Shown here: positions 35,806 to 44,417 of the stretch, piece by piece | How positions within the stretch are numbered: the stretch's first letter is position 1 | How the letters are laid out: each line of letters starts with the position of its first letter | Assembly: GCF_016743815.1 (NCBI RefSeq) | Contig: NZ_CP061035.1 | Coordinates: 2,482,501 to 2,546,500 of the forward strand | Length of the DNA stretch: 64,000 bases | Source: Sphingomonas aliaeris | GTDB taxonomy: Bacteria > Pseudomonadota > Alphaproteobacteria > Sphingomonadales > Sphingomonadaceae | Direction: 5' to 3' | Program-made: the position numbers and the translations under genes | Notes under the pieces: model-generated | Told to the model about the DNA's origin: nothing | Seen by the model: the letters and a program-made list of their open reading frames with translations, nothing else | The model's database searches: none

Positions 35806-38092
35806 GCGCGCGAAGCTCGCCGACCGCCATCAGGATCCGCTCCGGCGTGGCGGGCGCGTCCAGCGCGGGAAGGCCCTTCCCCGGAGCCGTCGCCGCGACC
35901 GCCGCGGTCAGCGCGGAAAAGACCGAGATGGCCAGCATGAACGGCGGTTCGCCGACCGCCTTGGACCGGTGGATCGTCGCCTCGACGTTAAGCCCTGCCG
36001 CCCACAAACGGATATCCATCCGCGCCGGCCGGTCGCCCGCGGTCGGAATCTTGTAGGTCGAGGGCGCGTGTGTCAGCAGCCGCCCGCGATCGTCATAGAC
36101 CAGCTCCTCCGTCGTCAGCCAGCCCATACCCTGAACGAACGCGCCCTCGATCTGCCCGAGATCGATCGCCGGGTTCAGCGACCGGCCGACATCGTGGAGG
36201 ATATCGACCGCTAGCACGCGATGTTCGCCGGTCAGCGTATCGATCACCACCTCGGACAGCGCCGCGCCATACGCGAAGTACAGGAACGGCCGTCCCGAAT
36301 GCGTCGCGCGATCATAATGGATGTGCGGCGTCGCATAGAAGCCGGTGGACGACAACGATACGCGCGCCAGATGCGCCATCCGGCACACGGTCTCGAACGG
36401 GACAAGTTCGTCCCCCGCCACGACGCCGTCCGCCGTGAATCGCACGTCCCCCGCCTGACAACCGAACCGGTCGCCCAGGAAGTCCGCCAGCCGCGCACGC
36501 ACCGTGTCCGCCGCGCGGAATGCCGCCATGCCGTTCAGGTCCGCGCCCGACGACGCCGCCGTGGCCGACGTATTGGGCACCTTGTCCGTGCGCGTGGAGG
36601 TGACGCGGACACGATCGACCGGCACCGCGAAGACATCGGCGACCACCTGCGCCACCTTGATCATCAGACCCTGCCCCATCTCGGTGCCGCCATGATTGAT
36701 CTGGATCGACCCATCGGCATAGACGAGCACTAGCGCGCCTGCCTGATTGAGATGCGTCGTGGTGAAACTGATGCCGAACTTTACCGGCGTCAGCGCCAGC
36801 CCTTTCTTCAGCACCGTATTCCGCGCGTTGAACTCGGCGACCGCCGCCTGCCGCCGCGCATACTCTGCCTGCTCGGCCAGTTCGGCGATGATCTCCGGCG
36901 CGACATTATCGGTCACCGTCATGTGATAGGGCGTCACGTCGCGGCCGGGCGCGTACAGGTTCACCTGCCGCACCGACAGCGGATCAAGGCCCAGATGCAC
37001 CGCGATCGCGTCCATCACGCGTTCGATCGCCAACATGCCCTGTGGCCCGCCGAACCCGCGAAACGCGGTGTTCGATACCGTGTGCGTTTTCAACCGGTGG
37101 CTGACGATCTCAACCGCGGGCAGCCAATAGCAATTGTCCGCATGGAACATGGCGCGGTCGTTGATCGCCGAAGACAGGTCCCACGTCGCGCCGCAGCGTG
37201 ACGCCAGTTCGATCCGTATTCCCGCAATCCGGCCGTCCGGCGTGAAACCGACATCGTACCCGGCGGAGAATTCGTGCCGCTTGCCGGTCATTGCCATGTC
37301 GTCGTCGCGATCGGCGCGGATCTTCGCCGGACGCCCGGTCTTCGCCGCGACCAGAGCCGCCGCCACCGCGAACGCCGCCGCCTGTGTCTCCTTCCCGCCG
37401 AACGCACCGCCCATCCGCCGCACCTCGACCGTCACATCGGCATGCGAGCACCCCAGGACCTTCGCGATCAGATGCTGGATTTCGCTCGGATGCTGGGTGG
37501 AGGACAGGACGTGCACTTGCCCGTCCTCTCCGGGCACGGCCAGCGCGACTTGCCCCTCCAGGTAGAAATGCTCCTGCCCGCCCATCTCAAGCGTGCCGGA
37601 AATGCGGTGCGGGGCGGCGTCCAGCGCGGCAGCGGCATCGCCGCGTGCCATACGCTGCGCCTCCTCGATCACCGAACCCGCCGCCTTCGCCTGTGCGATC
37701 GTTGTCAGCGCCGGCAGCGGCTCCACGTCCACCACCGCCTTGCGCGCAGCACGCCGGGCGATCTCCACGCTGGTCGCCGCGACGACGAACAAGGGCTGGC
37801 CGGGATAGAGTATCTCGCCATCCGCAAACAGGCGGTCGTCGCCCTTCACCGGGCTGACGTCGTTGACGCCCGGAATATCCGCCGCCGTATAGACGCCGAC
37901 CACCCCCGGCACCGCACGCACCGCGTCCAGATCGATCCCGAGCAAGCGCGCATGCCCGTCCGCCGCCAGCCCGAAGGCGAGGTGGAGCAACCCGGGCGGC
38001 TCGGCGATATCGTCGATATAGACGGCCCGCCCCGCGACATGCGCCTCCGCGCTGTCGTGCCGCCGCGAGGCCCCGACGCTGCGCTCAGTCAT
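35798..38092 (-). CDS. xdhB: Xanthine dehydrogenase, molybdopterin-binding large subunit
   Basis: Oxidises hypoxanthine and xanthine to urate at a Mo centre. About 764 residues. AHVAGRAVYIDDIAEPPGLL, LEMGGQEHFYLEGQVALAVP, RRMGGAFGGKETQAA (Moco-binding), TAFRGFGGPQGMLAIERVMD, NHGGTEMGQGLMIKVAQVVA and KAVGEPPFMLAISVFSAL (region of the catalytic Glu) are present. ATG 38092 is chosen because it overlaps the xdhA stop by 8 bases; the open frame upstream lies within xdhA. XDH is a heteromer with XdhA, electrons passing to FeS and FAD. Confidence 0.95.
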   Translation of the reverse strand: MTERSVGASRRHDSAEAHVAGRAVYIDDIAEPPGLLHLAFGLAADGHARLLGIDLDAVRAVPGVVGVYTAADIPGVNDVSPVKGDDRLFADGEILYPGQPLFVVAATSVEIARRAARKAVVDVEPLPALTTIAQAKAAGSVIEEAQRMARGDAAAALDAAPHRISGTLEMGGQEHFYLEGQVALAVPGEDGQVHVLSSTQHPSEIQHLIAKVLGCSHADVTVEVRRMGGAFGGKETQAAAFAVAAALVAAKTGRPAKIRADRDDDMAMTGKRHEFSAGYDVGFTPDGRIAGIRIELASRCGATWDLSSAINDRAMFHADNCYWLPAVEIVSHRLKTHTVSNTAFRGFGGPQGMLAIERVMDAIAVHLGLDPLSVRQVNLYAPGRDVTPYHMTVTDNVAPEIIAELAEQAEYARRQAAVAEFNARNTVLKKGLALTPVKFGISFTTTHLNQAGALVLVYADGSIQINHGGTEMGQGLMIKVAQVVADVFAVPVDRVRVTSTRTDKVPNTSATAASSGADLNGMAAFRAADTVRARLADFLGDRFGCQAGDVRFTADGVVAGDELVPFETVCRMAHLARVSLSSTGFYATPHIHYDRATHSGRPFLYFAYGAALSEVVIDTLTGEHRVLAVDILHDVGRSLNPAIDLGQIEGAFVQGMGWLTTEELVYDDRGRLLTHAPSTYKIPTAGDRPARMDIRLWAAGLNVEATIHRSKAVGEPPFMLAISVFSALTAAVAATAPGKGLPALDAPATPERILMAVGELRARG

Positions 38093-39545
38093 GGTCGGAT
38101 ACCAGATCCAGCACGCTGACCTTCTCTCCGGACTGCTCGGCCCAGAGCCGCCGCAACAGGTTGCCCGCCGCCAGCGATCGGTATGCGGCGGAACCACGCG
38201 CATCGTCCAGCGGACGGAAATCCTCTGCCAGCGCCAGCGCCGCGTGCTCCACCGTCGCCCCGCTCCATTCCTGTCCGAACAAAGCCGCCTCGCAACGCGC
38301 AGCCCGTGCCGGAATGCCCGCCATGCCGCCGAACGCGACGCGCGCCGCCGATACCACACCCCGGTCGATCGAGATCGCGAACGCGCCGCAGACGGCGGAG
38401 ATATCGCTGTCGAACCTCTTGGTCAGCTTGGTCACGCGCACGATCGTGCCGGTCGCGGGGCGCGGCACGAACACGCTTTCGACGAACTCATCCGCCGCCC
38501 GGTCCTGCTTGCCGTAGGATAGGAAGAAATCCTCCAGCGCCATCGATCGCCGCTCGTCCCCGCGCCGCAGCGTCAACACAGCGCCGAGCGCGATGAGCGC
38601 GGGCGGCATGTCCCCGATCGGCGATCCGTTGGCGATGTTGCCGCCGATCGTTCCCGAATTGCGCACCTGTACGCCGCCGATCCGCCGCACCAGTTCGCCC
38701 AACTGCGGGTCCAGCCTCGCCAGCGCCGCGCGCGTCTCGTTATAGCGCACCCCCGCGCCTATCCTCAGCCCGTCCGGCGTCTCCTCAATCGTCCGCAGGT
38801 CGGCGATGTCGCCGATAAAGATCACCGCGCCCAGATCACGGTGCTGCTTCGTCACCCACAGCCCGACATCGGTCGCGCCGGCGACGATCCGCGCACCGGG
38901 ATTCGCCAGCATCAGTTCCGCCAGTTCGTCCGACGTCTCCGGGGCGAACCAGCCGGGGCCGGCGTTCGACCGCGCGATCGTGCGGAGACCGGCAACGATT
39001 CCGGCATCGTCGCCCGGCCCCGCCGGCACCGCCTCGCCTGCCTCCAGGATCGGGCCGTACCCCGTGCAGCGGCACAGATTGCCGGCGATGACATCGGCCA
39101 CCGGCTCGCCCGTCGTCCCGGCGGCTCCGACGCTCCGTCCGTAGAGCGACATGACGAAGCCCGGCGTGCAGAACCCGCATTGCGAGCCGTGCCGATCGAT
39201 CATCTCGCGCTGCACCGGGTGCAGGTCACCGCCGGCCGACAGGCTCTCGACCGTCTTCAGCGCCTTCCCGTCCAGCATCGGCACGAACAGGATGCACGCA
39301 TTCACCGCACGCCAGTTTACCGCCTCGCCGTCCGGATCGCCAAGCAGGACAGTGCATGCGCCGCAGTCACCCTCGGCACAGCCTTCCTTCGTCCCCGTCC
39401 GGCGCAACTTGTAGCGAAGCAGGTCGAGCACGCTGTCGGTCGCACCGGCCGTGACCGATACGATCTCGCCGTCCAGCAAAAAGCTGACGTTTCCGCCGCC
39501 GGGATTGGTCACGGTCTCAGCTGCCACGGTAGGTCGAATAGCCAT
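38085..39545 (-). CDS. xdhA: Xanthine dehydrogenase small subunit (FeS and FAD domains)
   Basis: About 486 residues. The N-terminal [2Fe-2S] domain is KEGCAEGDCGACTVLLGDPD, the second cluster is GSQCGFCTPGF with LCRCTGYGPILEA, and the FAD domain follows with ARIVAGATDVGLWVT and VRNSGTIGGNIANGSPIGDM. It accepts electrons from the Mo centre and passes them to NAD+ or another acceptor. ATG 39545 overlaps hiuH by 29 bases; a GTG at 39512, 5 bases past the hiuH stop, is an equally possible start. Confidence 0.95.
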   Translation of the reverse strand: MAIRPTVAAETVTNPGGGNVSFLLDGEIVSVTAGATDSVLDLLRYKLRRTGTKEGCAEGDCGACTVLLGDPDGEAVNWRAVNACILFVPMLDGKALKTVESLSAGGDLHPVQREMIDRHGSQCGFCTPGFVMSLYGRSVGAAGTTGEPVADVIAGNLCRCTGYGPILEAGEAVPAGPGDDAGIVAGLRTIARSNAGPGWFAPETSDELAELMLANPGARIVAGATDVGLWVTKQHRDLGAVIFIGDIADLRTIEETPDGLRIGAGVRYNETRAALARLDPQLGELVRRIGGVQVRNSGTIGGNIANGSPIGDMPPALIALGAVLTLRRGDERRSMALEDFFLSYGKQDRAADEFVESVFVPRPATGTIVRVTKLTKRFDSDISAVCGAFAISIDRGVVSAARVAFGGMAGIPARAARCEAALFGQEWSGATVEHAALALAEDFRPLDDARGSAAYRSLAAGNLLRRLWAEQSGEKVSVLDLVSDHD

Positions 39546-39855
39546 AGGGGCTGACCAGCAGCGGGACGTGATAATGGCCGCCCGTTTCCGCAATGCCGAA
39601 GTCGATCCGCACCACATCTAGGAACGGCGGGTCGGCCAGCACGACGCCCGCCGCGCGGTAATAGTCCGCCACCCCGAATTCCAGCGCATAGCGCCCGGCC
39701 CCCACCGCGCCCGCGCCGAGCAGTTCCGGGCAGCGCCCATCCCGGTTGGTCGTGCCCGACGCGATCAGTTCGCCTGCATGGAACAGCCGCACCGCCACGC
39801 CCGCCGCGGGCCGGCCGCTGGCGGTGTCCAGCACATGCGTCGTCAAACCCGTCAT
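39517..39855 (-). CDS. hiuH: 5-hydroxyisourate hydrolase (transthyretin-like)
   Basis: Hydrolyses 5-hydroxyisourate to OHCU. 112 residues. N-terminal TTHVLDTASGRPAAGVAV (active-site His), NRDGRC with the active Arg, GGHYHVPLLVSPYGYSTYRG with the signature C-terminus YRGS. ATG 39855 overlaps the upstream flavoprotein stop (ATGA), so production of HIU and its removal are translationally linked. Confidence 0.96.
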   Translation of the reverse strand: MTGLTTHVLDTASGRPAAGVAVRLFHAGELIASGTTNRDGRCPELLGAGAVGAGRYALEFGVADYYRAAGVVLADPPFLDVVRIDFGIAETGGHYHVPLLVSPYGYSTYRGS

Positions 39856-41258
39856 GCCGCCACCCCCTGAACCGCCGGCCATTCGGACACGAATTCGCGT
39901 TCATCGAAGGCGTGATAGTCGGACAGGATCGCATCGCGATCGTCGAGGAACAGTTGATCCGCCACCCCGCGCGCCAGTCGCGGCAATGCGAACTTCAATC
40001 CCGACAGCGCGGAGGCCGACAGTCCGTGGCTGATCAGCGCCGAATAATTGAACGCGAACAGCCCGTGCAACGCCCCCGCCGCGCCCGCCTGTTTCGCCTG
40101 AAAACGGAAGTCGGGGCCGAGATAGGGATGCGCGTCGATCACGGCGTTGGCGATCCCGACCGGCGCAGAATACCGGTCGCTCCACCGCGCGATGCCGTCC
40201 GCGACCAGAGCGAGTTCGGGCCGCAGTGCCGGATCGGTCACCAATCCCGTCGACAGGACGAGAAAGTCGTAATCGAACATACCCTTCGGCGTCGTGATCT
40301 TCACCACCCCTTCCCGCTCGGCGACGTCGGTCCAGGCGCTTCCGGTGTGCAGCGCGAACCCGGCGAACGACGCCGCATGATCGAACATGTCGCTCGTCGG
40401 CGGCTGGTTGCGATCGAAGAAGCTCGCCATGATCTCGTACTTGGTCGCATCGTCCAGCGCTGGAAAGCGTGGCATGACACCGGCCCGCTCCATGAAGCGG
40501 ATCGGGTTGACGCGGGGCAATTCCGCCCGCCGGATAAATACGTGCGCTGCCGCTACGCCGCTTTCGAGCGCCGCCGCCGCATTGTCGAACGCCGATGCAC
40601 CGCCGCCCAGGATCGCGACCCGCTTGCCCGCCAGCGCGGTATAATCGACCGCTTCCGACGTATGGGCATAGCGCTCGCGGGGCAGCGCCTCCGAGACGAA
40701 GCGCGGCACGTGCCACCCGCCGCCGCCCTGTATGCCCGTCGCCAACACCACCTTGCGCGCGATCAACGACGAACCGTCGCTAAGGTCCAGCCGGTACGTC
40801 CCGTCCGCCAGCGGGGTGATCAGGTCCAGCCGTACGCCGTTCCGCACCGGCAGTTTCAGCACGCGGCGATACCACCGCAGATAGGCCATCCAGTCCCGCC
40901 GCGCGATCTTGCCAAGCGCCGACCAGCCGTCCGCGCCGTGCTGCGCCTCCCACCACGCACGGAACGTCAGCGACGGGATGCCGAGGTCGATCCCGGTCAG
41001 CTGCTTCGGCGTCCGCAGCGTCCGCATCCGCGCATAGGTATCCCACGGCCCTTCGTATCCGGCAGGATTTTCGTCGATCACCAGCACGTTCGAGACGCGT
41101 TCGCGCTGCAAGGCTAAGGCTGCGCCCAGCCCGCTCTGCCCGCCGCCGACGATAACGACGTCAATCACCCCGTCCCGCAGACGCACCCAATCGGGCGCGT
41201 CATGATCCAGCATCGCCAGATCGTGCGTCACGCGCGCTTCGAGATGGTGCAGGCTCAC
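39852..41258 (-). CDS. FAD/NAD(P)-binding monooxygenase, probable HpyO-type urate hydroxylase
   Basis: 468 residues. The N-terminal FAD motif VVIVGGGQSGLGAALALQRE and ENPAGYEGPWDTYARMRTLR, a second Rossmann motif VAILGGGASAFDNAAAALES, and a C-terminal FLVLSTGLVTDPALRPELAL indicate a flavin monooxygenase-like enzyme. It lies between uraD and hiuH with 4-base overlaps (GTGA and ATGA), exactly where urate oxidation is needed, and no other uricase is present. HpyO of Xanthomonas is a described flavoprotein urate hydroxylase unrelated to HpxO; I infer the same role here. Alternative: another N- or C-hydroxylating flavoenzyme. GTG start. Confidence 0.75.
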   Translation of the reverse strand: MSLHHLEARVTHDLAMLDHDAPDWVRLRDGVIDVVIVGGGQSGLGAALALQRERVSNVLVIDENPAGYEGPWDTYARMRTLRTPKQLTGIDLGIPSLTFRAWWEAQHGADGWSALGKIARRDWMAYLRWYRRVLKLPVRNGVRLDLITPLADGTYRLDLSDGSSLIARKVVLATGIQGGGGWHVPRFVSEALPRERYAHTSEAVDYTALAGKRVAILGGGASAFDNAAAALESGVAAAHVFIRRAELPRVNPIRFMERAGVMPRFPALDDATKYEIMASFFDRNQPPTSDMFDHAASFAGFALHTGSAWTDVAEREGVVKITTPKGMFDYDFLVLSTGLVTDPALRPELALVADGIARWSDRYSAPVGIANAVIDAHPYLGPDFRFQAKQAGAAGALHGLFAFNYSALISHGLSASALSGLKFALPRLARGVADQLFLDDRDAILSDYHAFDEREFVSEWPAVQGVAA

Positions 41259-41734
41259 GCGACCATATCCATCCGCAGCCGGACGATCTTGCCGATCTCC
41301 GCGATCGCGGTGGCGATCTCCGTATCACGATCATTCTCCAGCCGGGCCTCCATCGCCGCGAGGATGCCCGCTTTGTCCGTCATCCGCACGCAGATGATGA
41401 AGGGGAAGTCGAACCGCGCGCGATATGCCGTATTCAATGCATGGAAGCGGTCGAACTCGGCTTGCGTCAGCCGGTCCAGCCCAGCCGACGCCTGTTCCGC
41501 CGCCGACGCCTCGGTCAGCGATCCGTCGACCGCCGCCTTGCCCGCCAGTTCGGGATGCGCGCGGATCAGCGACAGCCGCTCCTCGTCGCTCGCCTCGTTT
41601 ACCACCTGCATCATCCCGGCATAGGCATCGCCCAACGGCAACCGCGCCGCCGCGCGTCGCACCACCCACGGGCTGTGTTCGAACAGCGCGCCATAGCGGC
41701 GAATGAAATCGTCCGGATCGGTCGCGGCGGTCAT
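41255..41734 (-). CDS. uraD: OHCU decarboxylase
   Basis: 2-oxo-4-hydroxy-4-carboxy-5-ureidoimidazoline decarboxylase; gives S-allantoin. 159 residues, all helical. FIRRYGALFEHSPWVVRRAA, the active-site segment LIRAHPELAGKAAVDGSLTE (catalytic His), NTAYRARFDFPFIICVR are family motifs. ATG 41734 overlaps the HpxZ-like stop; the stop overlaps the flavoprotein start. Confidence 0.96.
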   Translation of the reverse strand: MTAATDPDDFIRRYGALFEHSPWVVRRAAARLPLGDAYAGMMQVVNEASDEERLSLIRAHPELAGKAAVDGSLTEASAAEQASAGLDRLTQAEFDRFHALNTAYRARFDFPFIICVRMTDKAGILAAMEARLENDRDTEIATAIAEIGKIVRLRMDMVA

Positions 41735-42111
41735 GACGTCTCCCCCTCCAGCGAGACATGCGCGGACACCACTTTCCATCCGTCCGCGAACTTCACCCAA
41801 GCCTGCGTCTGCCGACCGCGCCGCGCGCTGCCCGCCCGGTGGAACTCGGCATCGGCAGTCGCAAACACGTCGCCGTACACGGTGATCGCCACGCGTCCGA
41901 GGGTCCGCTGCGGTGACCCGCCCCGCCCTTTCCGGAACGCGCGGATTTCCTCGATCCCGTACAGCACCTCGCCCACGCCATAGCGGTTGGTCGTCGGCGC
42001 ATCGTGGAACAGCGCATCCATCGCCGGGATATCGTCCGCCATCAGCGCGCGCTCGTATTCGTGGAACGCCGCCGTCACCTCGGCCAGCAACACGGGATCG
42101 TCGACCTTCAT
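41731..42111 (-). CDS. hpxZ: HpxZ-like protein (SnoaL/NTF2-like fold, oxalurate catabolism)
   Basis: 126 residues with the NTF2-like layout: LLAEVTAAFHEYERALMADD, ALFHDAPTTNRYGVGEVLYG, EEIRAFRKGRG and WVKFADGWKVVSAHVSLEGE. It matches the DUF3225/AtzH/HpxZ group found beside oxalurate-degrading genes. Its molecular role is unsettled. It lies apart from hpxX/Y/W in this cluster, between puuE and uraD, with ATGA overlaps at both ends. Confidence 0.85.
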   Translation of the reverse strand: MKVDDPVLLAEVTAAFHEYERALMADDIPAMDALFHDAPTTNRYGVGEVLYGIEEIRAFRKGRGGSPQRTLGRVAITVYGDVFATADAEFHRAGSARRGRQTQAWVKFADGWKVVSAHVSLEGETS

Positions 42112-42992
42112 GCCGGATGAACCCGCATCCAGTGCCGCGCGATATCGATCCGGCGCGCCACCCACGCATCGCCGCTTTCCAGCACATGATCGAGGAACTG
42201 CGCCACTGCCAGTGCGCGTCCGGGCCGCCCGGCGATCCGCCCGTGCAGCCCCACAGACATCATCCGCCCGCCTTCCTCACGCAATTGCTCGAACGTATCG
42301 ACCAGATAGCGGAAGAACTGCACCCCTTCCGTAAAACCATTGAGCGCGACCATCTTCATGTCGTTCGCATCCAGCGAATAGGGCACGATCAATTGCGCGC
42401 GTCCGTGCCGCCGGTCGTAATAAGGCAGGTCATCGGCATAGCTGTCGGCATCGTAGAGGAACCCGCCTTCCTCCGCGATCAGCCGTGCGGTGTTCGGCGA
42501 TGTCCGCCCCTGATACCAGCCGAGCGGCCGCGCGCCCGTCAACCGCGTATGCAGCGCGATCGCCTCCGCGATATGCGCGCGCTCGACCTCTTCGGGTACG
42601 GTCTGATAGTCGATCCAGCGATAGCCGTGGCTGGCGATCTCCCAGTCCGCGGCCTGCATCGCCGCCACCGCCTCGGGGTTCATCTCCAGCGCCGCCGCTA
42701 CGCCGAACACCGTGACGGGCACACGTCGCGCGGTGAACAGCCGGTGCAGCCGCCAGAAGCCGGCGCGCGATCCGTATTCGTACAGGCTTTCCATCGCCAT
42801 CGCCCGCGCATTGTGGCTCGATGCGCCGATCATTTCGGACAGGAACGCCTCGGATCCTGCATCGCCGTTCAGGACGCTGTTCTCGGCGCCTTCCTCGTAA
42901 TTGACGACGAAGTTCACCGCGATCCGGGCGCCCCCTGGCCAAGCGGCGTCCGGTGGCGACTGGCCGTAGCCCGCAAGATCGCGAGCGTTCAT
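42108..42992 (-). CDS. puuE: Allantoinase PuuE (polysaccharide-deacetylase family)
   Basis: Hydrolyses allantoin to allantoate. About 294 residues. AVNFVVNYEEGAENSVLNGD at the N-terminus, VPVTVFGVAAALEMNP, WEIASHGYRWIDYQTVPEE (metal/active-site His), RTSPNTARLIAEEG and FLYDADSYADDLPYY are typical of PuuE, not of amidohydrolase-type AllB. The start ATG 42992 is abutted by the family D repeat, which provides GGGGAG almost directly before it, an unusually short spacing. Confidence 0.94.
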   Translation of the reverse strand: MNARDLAGYGQSPPDAAWPGGARIAVNFVVNYEEGAENSVLNGDAGSEAFLSEMIGASSHNARAMAMESLYEYGSRAGFWRLHRLFTARRVPVTVFGVAAALEMNPEAVAAMQAADWEIASHGYRWIDYQTVPEEVERAHIAEAIALHTRLTGARPLGWYQGRTSPNTARLIAEEGGFLYDADSYADDLPYYDRRHGRAQLIVPYSLDANDMKMVALNGFTEGVQFFRYLVDTFEQLREEGGRMMSVGLHGRIAGRPGRALAVAQFLDHVLESGDAWVARRIDIARHWMRVHPA

Positions 42993-42996
42993 TCTC

Positions 42997-43140
42997 CCCT
43001 CCCTGAAAGGGAGGGGTCGGGGGTGGGTAGAGGCTTGGCGACACACGCGCCGCCCCCCCGGACCAGACGCATCGCCCGGACGCGACCCACCCCCAGCCCC
43101 TCCCTTTCAGGGAGGGGAGCGAGAAGGGGTCCCTCCCTTC
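42997..43140. repeat. Palindromic intergenic repeat, family D (copy 2)
   Basis: CTCCCTGAAAGGGAGGGG (from 42999) and CCCTCCCTTTCAGGGAGGGG (ending about 43117) flank a core ending CCCGGACGCGACCCACCCC. Related to the element at 34681 but inverted. It fills the gap between pucG and puuE and continues with a degenerate third arm to about 43140. Confidence 0.8.
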
Positions 43141-43169
43141 CAGCGCGGAAAGCAAGACGGCGCCCGCCC

Positions 43170-44417
43170 TCACGCGCCCCACGCCTCCAGCGCCGCGTCT
43201 ACCCCCGCCCCCGCCGGCACCGCAAACCCCTCCGCGCGCAATACGCTCTCCAGCGCGCCCAGCGTGATCAACACCTTATGCTTCATCGCATTGTATCCCA
43301 TCGCGCCGATCCGCCAGATCTTGCCCTGCAACGGCCCGAACGCCGCGCCGATCTCGATCTCGAAATCCTCGCGCATCCGCGCCCGCACGCGTTCGCCGTC
43401 CACGCCCTCGGGGATCAGGATGCCGGTCACGTTCGTCATCCGGTGCGCATCGTCGCCGAACACCGTCAGCCCCATCGCGCGCGCGCCCGCGACGACCGCG
43501 CGACCCGCCGCCGCATGCCGTGCGAAGCGCGCCTCCAGCCCCTCGCCGAGCGCGACGCGGGCGCATTCCCGCGCGCCGTACAGCATCGTCGTCGCTTCGG
43601 TGTGGTGGTTCAGCCGCTTGTCCGACCAGTAATCCATGATCATCGCCAGATCGAAATAGTTCGAACCGATCCGCACGCCCGATCCGTCCACGATATCGTC
43701 GCGCCGGATCCCCTTCTCGACATGCCGGCGCGAGAAGATCCGCTCCGCCGCTGCGTCCGAAATCGTGATCGGCGCGGAGCCGGATGGCCCGCCGAGACAC
43801 TTCTGCAAGCCTCCGGTGACGACATCCAGACCCCAGGTGTCCGCCTGCATCGCCATCCCGCCCAGCGTCGCGGTCGCATCGACATAGGACAAGGCACCAC
43901 TAATGCGGCACAGATCGCCCAGCCCCGCGAGAGGTTGCGCCATCGTCGTCGACGTATCCCCGTGAACGGTCGCGACCACCTTGGGACGGGTCCGCGCGAT
44001 CGCCGTTTCGATGTCCGCCAGCGGCACCACCTGCCCCCACGGCGCGCTCACGGTTTCGATCACCGCGCCGATCCGTTCGAGTATTTCCGTCAGCAACAGC
44101 CCGAACCGGCCGAAATCCACCACCAACACCGTATCGCCCGGCGCGACCAGCGAGATCAGGCTCGCCTCGATCGCCGAGCGTGCCGTGCCGTCGATCAGGA
44201 ACGTCCAGCGATTGGCCGTCCCGAACACCGGCCGATACAGCGCCATCACCTGGTTCATGTACGCCGTCATTTCGGGGTCGAACTGGCCAAGCAGATCGGC
44301 GGACATCGCGCGCAGCACGCGGGGATGCGCGTTGACCGGCCCCGGCCCCATCAACAGCCGCTGCGGCGGATCGATCTCTCCGAACAAGTCAGGCGTCACT
44401 TGCGGCTCCAATTCCAC
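43170..44417 (-). CDS. pucG: (S)-ureidoglycine-glyoxylate aminotransferase
   Basis: PLP enzyme that transfers the amino group of ureidoglycine to glyoxylate, giving oxalurate and glycine. 415 residues, fold type I. RLLMGPGPVNAHPRVLRAMS, TFLIDGTARSAIEASLISLV, YVDATATLGGMAMQADTWGL and the PLP-Lys segment VVTGGLQKCLGGPSGSAPIT. GTG 44417 start overlaps allC by 29 bases; a GTG at 44399 is an alternative with an 11-base overlap. Its product oxalurate is the substrate expected for the hpx genes upstream, tying both halves of the cluster together. Confidence 0.92.
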   Translation of the reverse strand: MELEPQVTPDLFGEIDPPQRLLMGPGPVNAHPRVLRAMSADLLGQFDPEMTAYMNQVMALYRPVFGTANRWTFLIDGTARSAIEASLISLVAPGDTVLVVDFGRFGLLLTEILERIGAVIETVSAPWGQVVPLADIETAIARTRPKVVATVHGDTSTTMAQPLAGLGDLCRISGALSYVDATATLGGMAMQADTWGLDVVTGGLQKCLGGPSGSAPITISDAAAERIFSRRHVEKGIRRDDIVDGSGVRIGSNYFDLAMIMDYWSDKRLNHHTEATTMLYGARECARVALGEGLEARFARHAAAGRAVVAGARAMGLTVFGDDAHRMTNVTGILIPEGVDGERVRARMREDFEIEIGAAFGPLQGKIWRIGAMGYNAMKHKVLITLGALESVLRAEGFAVPAGAGVDAALEAWGA

